The position numbers were made by a program, and so were the translations under genes. A stretch of 11,314 nucleotides of DNA. It comes from a candidate division BRC1 bacterium ADurb.BinA292. GTDB lineage: Bacteria; Sumerlaeota; Sumerlaeia; MVZB01. The stretch spans positions 1-11,314 of the forward strand of contig MVZB01000091.1 of NCBI GenBank assembly GCA_002068205.1, written 5' to 3'. Shown piece after piece: positions 5,966 through 11,314 of this stretch. Below the pieces are notes generated by a model. That model saw only the letters and a program-made list of their open reading frames with translations, did no database searches and was not told the DNA's origin. Every line of letters begins with the position of its first letter. Within the stretch, counting starts at the first letter, position 1.

Positions 5966-8761
5966 TTACTTCCGCTTCTTCGCCGTCTTGCCCGCGGCCT
6001 TCTTCGCCTTCTTCGCGCCCTTGGCCGATTTTTTCGCCGGCTTGCGGCTTGCCGCCTCCGCCAGCGCGGCCTGCGCCGCCGCCAGCCGCGCCACCGGCAC
6101 CCGGAACGGGCTGCAGCTCACGTAATGGAGGCCGATTTCGTGGCAGAACATCACCGTCTGCGGGTCGCCGCCGTGCTCGCCGCAGATTCCCAGCTTGATG
6201 TCGGGGCGCGTCTTGCGGCTCTCTTCGATCGCGATCTTCATCAGGCGGCCGACGCCGGTGCGGTCGATCGTCGCGAACGGATTGCTCGGGATGATGTCGA
6301 GCTCCTGGTATTGCGGCAGGAAGTTGCCCGAGTCGTCGCGGCTCATCCCCAGCGTCGTCTGGGTCAGGTCGTTCGTGCCGAAGCTGAAGAACTCGGCGTA
6401 CTTCGCGATCTCGTCGGCCACCAGCGCGGCGCGCGGGATCTCGATCATCGTCCCGACCAGGTAGTTGATCTTCTTCCCCGTCGCCTTGCGCACTTCCTCG
6501 GCCACGCGGTTGACCACGTCGAGCTGCAGGGCCAGTTCCTTGGGGTAGCCGACCAGCGGGATCATGATCTCCGGCTTGACCTTGATGCCCTCGGCCATGA
6601 CTTCCGCGGCGGCTTCGAAGATCGCACGCACCTGCATCTCGGTGATCTCGGGGTAGACGTTGCCGAGCCGGCAGCCGCGGTGGCCCAGCATCGGGTTGGC
6701 CTCGTGGAGCGCGTTGACGCGCCGACGCACGTCGTCGGGCGACATCTTCAATTTCGCCGCCGTCTCGTTGATCGCCGATTCCTCGTGCGGCAGGAACTCA
6801 TGCAGCGGCGGATCGAGCGTGCGGATCGTCACCGGCAGCCCCTTCATCGCCCGGAAGATGCCGGCGAAGTCCTCGCGCTGGTGCGGCAGCAGGTCCTCCA
6901 GCGCCGCCCGGCGATGCTCCTCGTTCTCGGCCATGATCATCCGGCGGACCGAGTAGATCCGGTCCCCCTCGAAGAACATATGCTCGGTGCGGCACAGCCC
7001 GATGCCGACCGCGCCGAACGCCACCGCGTTGGCCGCCTGGCCGGGCTGGTCGGCGTTGGTCCGCACATCCAGCCGGCGGTACTTGTCGGCCCACTTCATC
7101 AGCCGGTCGAAGTTTTGATACGTCTGGCTTTGCTTCGGGTCGAGCGTCTTGTCGATCAGCACCTGGATGATCTCCGACGGCGCCGTGTCGATTTCCCCTT
7201 CGTAGACCTCGCCCAGCGTGCCGTCGATCGAAATCCAATCGCCTTCCTTGATCGTCCGGCCGGCCACGGTCATCTGCTTCCTGCCGTAGTCGATGTGCAG
7301 GTCGCCGCAGCCGCAGACGCAGATTTTGCCCATCTGGCGGGCGACCAGCGCGGCGTGCGAGCTGACGCCGCCGCGCGCCGTCAGGATGCCTTCGGCCGCG
7401 ATCATGCCGCGCAGGTCCTCCGGGCTCGTCTCGATCCGTACCAGCACGACTTTCTCGCCGCGGTTGGCCCAGGCGACCGCTTCCTCGGCGTTGAACACCA
7501 CCTTGCCCGTCGCGGCGCCGGGGCCGGCCGGCAGGCCCTTGGCCAGCAGCCGGTTCGCCTTGACCGCCTTGTCGCGCGCCGCGCGGTCGAACACCGGCGC
7601 CAGCACCTGCGTCAACGAGTCGGCCGGGATCCGCTGGACCGCCATCTCCTCGGTGATCAGCCCCTCCTTGACCATCTCACAGGCGATCCGCACCGCCGCC
7701 AGGCCGGTCCGCTTGCCGTTGCGCGTCTGCAACATGTAAAGCGTGCCGTCCTCGATCGTGAATTCGAAGTCCTGCATGTCCTTGAAGTGCTGCTCCAGCG
7801 TCCGGCGCACGGTCTCCAGCTCCTTGTGCGCCTTGGGCATCTCCTCCTTGAGCAGCGCAATCGGCTTCGGCGTGCGCACGCCCGCCACCACGTCCTCGCC
7901 CTGGGCGTTGACCAGGTACTCGCCGTAGAACACTTTTTCGCCGGTGGCCGGGTCGCGCGTGAACGCCACGCCCGTCGCCGACGTGTCGCCCATGTTGCCG
8001 TAGACCATCGTCTGCACGTTGACGGCCGTTCCCCAGTCGTGCGGGATGCCGTATTTGCGGCGGTAGACAATCGCGCGGTCGTTGTTCCACGAGCCGAACA
8101 CCGCGCCGATCGCCCCCCAAAGCTGCTTCTCCGGGTCCTCGGGGAACGCCTGCCCCGTCCGCTCGCGAATCAGCGCCTTGAACCGCCGGACCAGTTCCTG
8201 CAAGTTTTCAACCGTCAGGTCCAGATCCGTCTCGGCGTTGTTTTCCTTCTTGATCGTCTCGATCGCGTGCTCAAACGGGTCGTGATGCTCGTCCTTGCGC
8301 CGCTGGACCCCCATCACCACGTCGCCATACATCTGCACGAAGCGGCGGTAGCAGTCCCAGGCGAACCGCGGATTGCCCGACTTCTCGGCGACCGCCTCGG
8401 TCGTCTTCTCGTTCAGTCCCAGGTTCAGGATCGTATCCATCATGCCGGGCATCGAATCGCGCGCGCCGGAGCGGACCGAAACGAGCAGCGGATCCTTCGC
8501 ATCGCCGAACTTCTTGCCCATTTCCTTTTCGACACGGGCCAGCGCCTTGGCCACCTGATCCTTCAGCTCCGCCGGATACTTCCGGCCATTCTCGTAGAAA
8601 TACGTGCAAACCTCGGTCGAAATGGTGAACCCGGGAGGCACCGGCAGACCGATGCGGGTCATCTCGGCCAGATTGGCCCCCTTGCCGCCCAGCAGGGCGC
8701 GCTGATCGCCGCGACCGTCGGTCTTCGTGCGGCCGAACGAAAAGACGTATTGCTTAGCCAT
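5966..8761 (-). CDS. ppdK: pyruvate, phosphate dikinase with lysine-rich C-terminal tail
   Basis: PPDK interconverts ATP + pyruvate + phosphate with AMP + PEP + pyrophosphate in the cytoplasm. Three domains are seen. The N-terminal ATP-grasp domain has LLGGKGANLAEM (23-34), VSVRSGARDSMPGMMDT (94-110) and GVAFTRDPATGE (264-275). The swivelling phosphohistidine domain has TARGGVSSHAALVARQMG (461-478) with catalytic H469. The C-terminal TIM barrel binds PEP/pyruvate through GLCRTEHMFF (588-597), GTNDLTQTTLGMSRDD (795-810), GICGEHGGDP (858-867) and the catalytic cysteine C883 in VSCSPFRVP. The usual C-terminus RLAAAQAAL ends at 900. About 31 extra residues follow, of which 906-931 hold 12 Lys, 2 Arg and 7 Ala, like a histone H1 tail. 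Length 931 against the usual 870-900. The serine pair before H469 replaces the more common Thr-Ser. AGGGG lies 10 bases before the ATG. A candidate promoter (8883-8911) and a strong terminator make it monocistronic. Confidence 0.97.
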   Translation of the reverse strand: MAKQYVFSFGRTKTDGRGDQRALLGGKGANLAEMTRIGLPVPPGFTISTEVCTYFYENGRKYPAELKDQVAKALARVEKEMGKKFGDAKDPLLVSVRSGARDSMPGMMDTILNLGLNEKTTEAVAEKSGNPRFAWDCYRRFVQMYGDVVMGVQRRKDEHHDPFEHAIETIKKENNAETDLDLTVENLQELVRRFKALIRERTGQAFPEDPEKQLWGAIGAVFGSWNNDRAIVYRRKYGIPHDWGTAVNVQTMVYGNMGDTSATGVAFTRDPATGEKVFYGEYLVNAQGEDVVAGVRTPKPIALLKEEMPKAHKELETVRRTLEQHFKDMQDFEFTIEDGTLYMLQTRNGKRTGLAAVRIACEMVKEGLITEEMAVQRIPADSLTQVLAPVFDRAARDKAVKANRLLAKGLPAGPGAATGKVVFNAEEAVAWANRGEKVVLVRIETSPEDLRGMIAAEGILTARGGVSSHAALVARQMGKICVCGCGDLHIDYGRKQMTVAGRTIKEGDWISIDGTLGEVYEGEIDTAPSEIIQVLIDKTLDPKQSQTYQNFDRLMKWADKYRRLDVRTNADQPGQAANAVAFGAVGIGLCRTEHMFFEGDRIYSVRRMIMAENEEHRRAALEDLLPHQREDFAGIFRAMKGLPVTIRTLDPPLHEFLPHEESAINETAAKLKMSPDDVRRRVNALHEANPMLGHRGCRLGNVYPEITEMQVRAIFEAAAEVMAEGIKVKPEIMIPLVGYPKELALQLDVVNRVAEEVRKATGKKINYLVGTMIEIPRAALVADEIAKYAEFFSFGTNDLTQTTLGMSRDDSGNFLPQYQELDIIPSNPFATIDRTGVGRLMKIAIEESRKTRPDIKLGICGEHGGDPQTVMFCHEIGLHYVSCSPFRVPVARLAAAQAALAEAASRKPAKKSAKGAKKAKKAAGKTAKKRK

Positions 8762-8882
8762 GAATCAGAATCCCCTTGCGAAATGAAATCAGCCAGATCC
8801 GCGGGTTATCGTGAGCCTGTGATTCGGAGAAACGGAACGCGGGTTCGACAACACCGGGCCCTCCAGGGCATGCAAGCCCCAC

Positions 8883-8911
8883 ATCTTGAAAAGCACCGCG
8901 GCGGTTGTCAA
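8883..8911 (-). promoter_or_regulatory. candidate promoter of the PPDK gene
   Basis: A perfect TTGACA (8911-8906), a 17-base spacer and CAAGAT (8888-8883, three of six -10 bases). Start of transcription near 8876 would leave a leader of about 115 bases. The rest of the 252-base gap between PPDK and MoxR (8762-9013) shows no gene. I see no convincing plus-strand promoter for MoxR there. Confidence 0.45.
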
Positions 8912-9013
8912 CGATTAATCAGATCCGCGAGTCGCCAGACCCTCCGCAGTTGCGGTCGCGCCCCGCCTGTGGTCCGATGAACGTGGGAATCCGACGCCCG
9001 GGAGTGCGCACCG

Positions 9014-9946
9014 ATGGTTGAAGCCGGCCAGATCCTCGATCGGATGGAGACCGTGATCGTCGGCAAGCGGCCGGTGCTCGAGTTGGTGCTGGCCGCAATG
9101 CTGGCGGGCGGGCACGTGCTGATCGAGGATCGCCCCGGCGTGGCCAAAACCCTGCTGGCGCGCACGCTGGCCCGTGTTTTCACGCTCGAATTTTCGCGCG
9201 TCCAGATGACGCCGGATCTGCTGCCTAGCGACCTGACCGGCACCGGCATCTGGAACGAACACGAGCGCGCGTTTGTTTTCCAGCCGGGGCCGATTTTCGG
9301 CCAGATCGTCCTCGCCGACGAGCTCAACCGCGCCACGCCGCGGACGCAGGCCGGCCTGCTCGAGGCGATGGAGGAACGCGCCGTCACCGTCGACGGCGTC
9401 CGCCACCCGCTGCCGGCGCCGTTTTTCGTCATCGCCACGCAGAATCCGATCGAGCAGCAGGGCGTTTTCCCCCTGCCCGAGGCGCAGCTCGACCGCTTTC
9501 TGATCCAGGTCGCCATGGGATATCCTGGCTATGAGGACGAGGTGCGGATCGTGATGGACCAGGCCGCCGGGCATCCGCTCGATGAACTGAAGCCGGTGGC
9601 CGGCGCGCGCGACTTCGCCGAGCTCGCCGCCGCTGTCCAGCAGGTGCATACCGACGATTCGGTGCTGGGGTATCTGGTGCGGCTGGCGCGCGCCACGCGC
9701 GAACGCGACGACCTGCTGCTGGGCGCCAGCCCGCGGGCGTCGCTCGCGCTGCATCACATGGCGCGCACGCTCGCCGCGATCCGCGGCGAAAGGTTCCTGC
9801 GCCCCGATCACGTCAAGGCGGTCGCGCCCGCGGTGCTGCGCCATCGGCTGATCCTGACGCCCCAGGCGCGGCTGGCCGGCGTCGCCCCCGACGACATCAT
9901 CGAGGAACTCCTGGCCGAGGTCGAAGCGCCGATTCATACGGGCTGA
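9014..9946 (+). CDS. MoxR-family AAA+ ATPase
   Basis: A 310-residue AAA+ ATPase of the MoxR group. Walker A region EDRPGVAKT is at 38-46, followed by the MoxR signature RVQMTPDLLPSDLTG (62-76). Walker B QIVLADE is at 97-103 with NRA following. Sensor 1 is VIATQNPIEQQG (139-150), then PLPEAQLDRF (153-162) and sensor 2 GASPRASLALHHMA (237-250). Walker A has Ala in place of the glycine before the catalytic lysine (GVAKT). I recall related G-[VL]-A-K-T forms in other MoxR proteins, so the ATPase is probably active. MoxR proteins act as chaperone-like factors for metal insertion or complex assembly with DUF58 and vWA partners. The ATG at 9014 has GGGAG 9 bases upstream. The DUF58 gene follows after 80 bases, the common MoxR-DUF58 pairing. 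Confidence 0.95.
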   Translation: MVEAGQILDRMETVIVGKRPVLELVLAAMLAGGHVLIEDRPGVAKTLLARTLARVFTLEFSRVQMTPDLLPSDLTGTGIWNEHERAFVFQPGPIFGQIVLADELNRATPRTQAGLLEAMEERAVTVDGVRHPLPAPFFVIATQNPIEQQGVFPLPEAQLDRFLIQVAMGYPGYEDEVRIVMDQAAGHPLDELKPVAGARDFAELAAAVQQVHTDDSVLGYLVRLARATRERDDLLLGASPRASLALHHMARTLAAIRGERFLRPDHVKAVAPAVLRHRLILTPQARLAGVAPDDIIEELLAEVEAPIHTG

Positions 9947-9976
9947 GGGGCAACGACCGATATCGGGAAACTCCGT

Positions 9977-10003
9977 CCCGTGCGTCCATTGCCCCGTGCG
10001 TCC
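9977..10003 (+). repeat. short direct repeat in the MoxR-DUF58 gap
   Basis: CCCGTGCGTCC occurs at 9977-9987 and again at 9993-10003, a 16-base period, in the 80-base gap upstream of the DUF58 start. It may be chance in GC-rich DNA, or a remnant of slippage or a binding site. No known motif recognised. Confidence 0.4.
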
Positions 10004-10026
10004 GTCCCCGTGGAGTTTAACCCCTC

Positions 10027-11314
10027 ATGCTCCGAGCCGACCCCCGCATCGGCGGCGTATTCTCCTCGCGCAACATCCTGCTGGCGGGCGTCGGTTTCCT
10101 CTTCGCCTGGCTCCTGCTCCTGCCGGTCGCGCCGGCTCAGGCGGCGCTGGCGGGGTTCCTGCTCGCGGCCGGCGGCTGGCTCTGGCTGACTCACCGCGGT
10201 CAGCTCCAGGATCTCCGCATCGAGCGGCATCACCGCCCGCGCGTCTTCGAGAACGATCCGCTGACCGTCACACTGCGCGTCGTGCGCGGCCGGGGCTGGC
10301 CGGTCCAGATGCTCGAGATCGAGGATCAATTCGGCGCGTCGCTCCAGATCGCCCAGCGCCACCTGGTCCCCGGCCTGCACGAGGGATGGGAGGTCCTGAT
10401 TCATTATCCCGTCGTCGCCGAGCGCCACCGCGGACTCTATCTGATCGGTCCGGTCAACGTCCGCGCGGCCGATCCGTTCGGCATCTTCCATGAACAGCGG
10501 CAGATCGAGACGCTGACACGGCTGACGGTCTACCCGCGGGCGCAGCCGCTCGGGGAGTACACGATCCCCGGCCCGGAAGCGGCACCGGGGCCGTCGCTCG
10601 ATGTCGCCGCGCGGTTGGGCCAGGGCGACGAGATCCTGACCGTGCGCGAGTATCGGCCGGGCGATCCGCCGGCGCGAATCCACTGGCGCACCTCGGCCCG
10701 CCGCGGCGCCCTGCACGTGATGCAGCTCAACCGCACGGTGCAGGCCGAGCTGGCCGTCTACATCGATCTCAGCCGCCGCGCGCGCTATGGACTGGGGGGC
10801 GAGGCCACCACCGAACTGGCCATCACCGCCGCCACGTCGATCCTGACCCGCGCCCATGAGGCGCGCCACCGCGTCTCGCTCGCCTATGCTCAGCGCGAGC
10901 CCGTCTTCTTTCCGCCGGGGTCGGGGCTGGCGCACCTGCACCTGCTGCTCGATCGCCTCGCCATCGTCGAGCCCGGCGGCGAGACCGATTTCTGGCGGCA
11001 CATCGTCCCGCGGGCTCTGGAACTCCCGGCCGGTTCGCGCGCGGTGCTGATCGTCACGGCCGGCGTGATGCCGTTCGAAGCGGCGCGCGAGATGGTCCGG
11101 CGTCTCGTCGCGCGCCAGGTCGGCGTCGATCTGGTCCTGATCGACGAGGAAGGCTTTATCCGGATCTACAAGGATCAGGAGGTGGATCTGCGCCGCGGCC
11201 AGCCGGGTTTCGCCGAATTGGTCGAGGCGCTCTCGCAGTCCGGCGCGCGCGTCTTTCCGCTGCGGCGCGGCGCGGCGGAACTGCCCCCCCACCCGGTCGC
11301 CGCCGCGGCGCGGC
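10027..11314 (+). CDS. DUF58 domain membrane-anchored protein (C-terminus outside window)
   Basis: The frame is open from the ATG at 10027 to the window end (429 codons). Two hydrophobic segments near the N-terminus (about 16-35 and 37-55) anchor it. A beta-rich extracytoplasmic or linker part follows (about 60-165, with GPVNVRAADPFGIFH at 141-155). The diagnostic DUF58 motif is at 206-227: VREYRPGDPPARIHW followed by RTSARRG. After it, ELAVYIDLSRRAR (241-253) starts a von Willebrand A-like fold with a degenerate metal site (DLSRR rather than DxSxS). DUF58 proteins pair with MoxR ATPases, as here. The ATG is the first in frame after a TAA at 10018-10020. GGAG lies about 11 bases before it. 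Family length is usually 300-450, so only a short end is probably missing. Confidence 0.93.
   Translation, partial: MLRADPRIGGVFSSRNILLAGVGFLFAWLLLLPVAPAQAALAGFLLAAGGWLWLTHRGQLQDLRIERHHRPRVFENDPLTVTLRVVRGRGWPVQMLEIEDQFGASLQIAQRHLVPGLHEGWEVLIHYPVVAERHRGLYLIGPVNVRAADPFGIFHEQRQIETLTRLTVYPRAQPLGEYTIPGPEAAPGPSLDVAARLGQGDEILTVREYRPGDPPARIHWRTSARRGALHVMQLNRTVQAELAVYIDLSRRARYGLGGEATTELAITAATSILTRAHEARHRVSLAYAQREPVFFPPGSGLAHLHLLLDRLAIVEPGGETDFWRHIVPRALELPAGSRAVLIVTAGVMPFEAAREMVRRLVARQVGVDLVLIDEEGFIRIYKDQEVDLRRGQPGFAELVEALSQSGARVFPLRRGAAELPPHPVAAAAR

Noticed and set aside
8864..8880. Short GC-rich inverted repeats (GCCCT/AGGGC) in the PPDK leader, considered as a riboswitch or attenuator.
   Set aside because: The stem is only 5 bp with a 2-base loop and there is no T-tract or conserved riboswitch core.
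5810..8980. A 1056-residue open frame on the plus strand opposite PPDK.
   Set aside because: Its translation is Arg/His/Leu-rich with no recognisable domain and covers the antisense of a fully convincing PPDK; long antisense frames are expected in GC-rich DNA.
9934..11292. A 452-residue minus-strand frame opposite DUF58, and a 340-residue one at 8915-9937 opposite MoxR.
   Set aside because: Both are shadows of genes with diagnostic motifs (DUF58 signature, Walker A/B).

Overview
The window is a GC-rich stretch of bacterial chromosome (roughly two thirds G+C by eye). Compact genes lie on both strands, with Shine-Dalgarno sites and sigma70-type promoters. The families are widespread, so I cannot place the organism with confidence. 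A GC-rich, possibly uncultivated Gram-negative-type lineage is my best guess. It rests on a lipobox protein, a UbiE-like methyltransferase next to a GT-C glycosyltransferase, a pyruvate phosphate dikinase with a Bacteroidetes/PVC-like N-terminus, and a MoxR-DUF58 pair. No phage, IS element, CRISPR array, rRNA or tRNA was recognised.

Layout. Minus strand 1-476: N-terminal two thirds of a TlyA-type S4/FtsJ RNA methyltransferase, cut by the window edge. Minus strand 567-1451: a HigBA/Gp49-like toxin-antitoxin pair, toxin gene first. Its promoter (1441-1468) is overlapped by a 20-bp inverted repeat (1463-1482) that looks like an autoregulatory operator. Minus strand 1559-2242: a CsgG-like lipoprotein of unknown role with its own candidate promoter. 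Plus strand 2483-4227: a GT-C membrane glycosyltransferase and a SAM methyltransferase that overlap by 28 bases. Plus strand 4292-4537: a small tandem CDGSH iron-sulfur protein with a good promoter inside the end of the methyltransferase gene. Minus strand 4605-5662: a UPF0173-type metallo-hydrolase followed by a four-helix membrane protein. Minus strand 5966-8761: pyruvate, phosphate dikinase (PPDK) with a histone-like lysine/alanine tail and a strong intrinsic terminator at 5897-5931. Plus strand 9014 to the end: a MoxR AAA+ ATPase and a DUF58 protein cut by the right edge.

How they fit together. The units look mostly independent. PPDK is central carbon metabolism (PEP/pyruvate interconversion). 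MoxR plus DUF58 is the usual start of a cluster that continues with transglutaminase-like or von Willebrand factor A proteins, expected to the right of this window. Glycosyltransferase and methyltransferase are translationally coupled and probably act on the same envelope or lipid-linked substrate. The toxin-antitoxin pair is the only clear accessory element and the only one with visible autoregulatory architecture. I see no convincing wholly new multi-gene system. The best leads are the toxin-antitoxin operator and the basic tails on PPDK and on the antitoxin.
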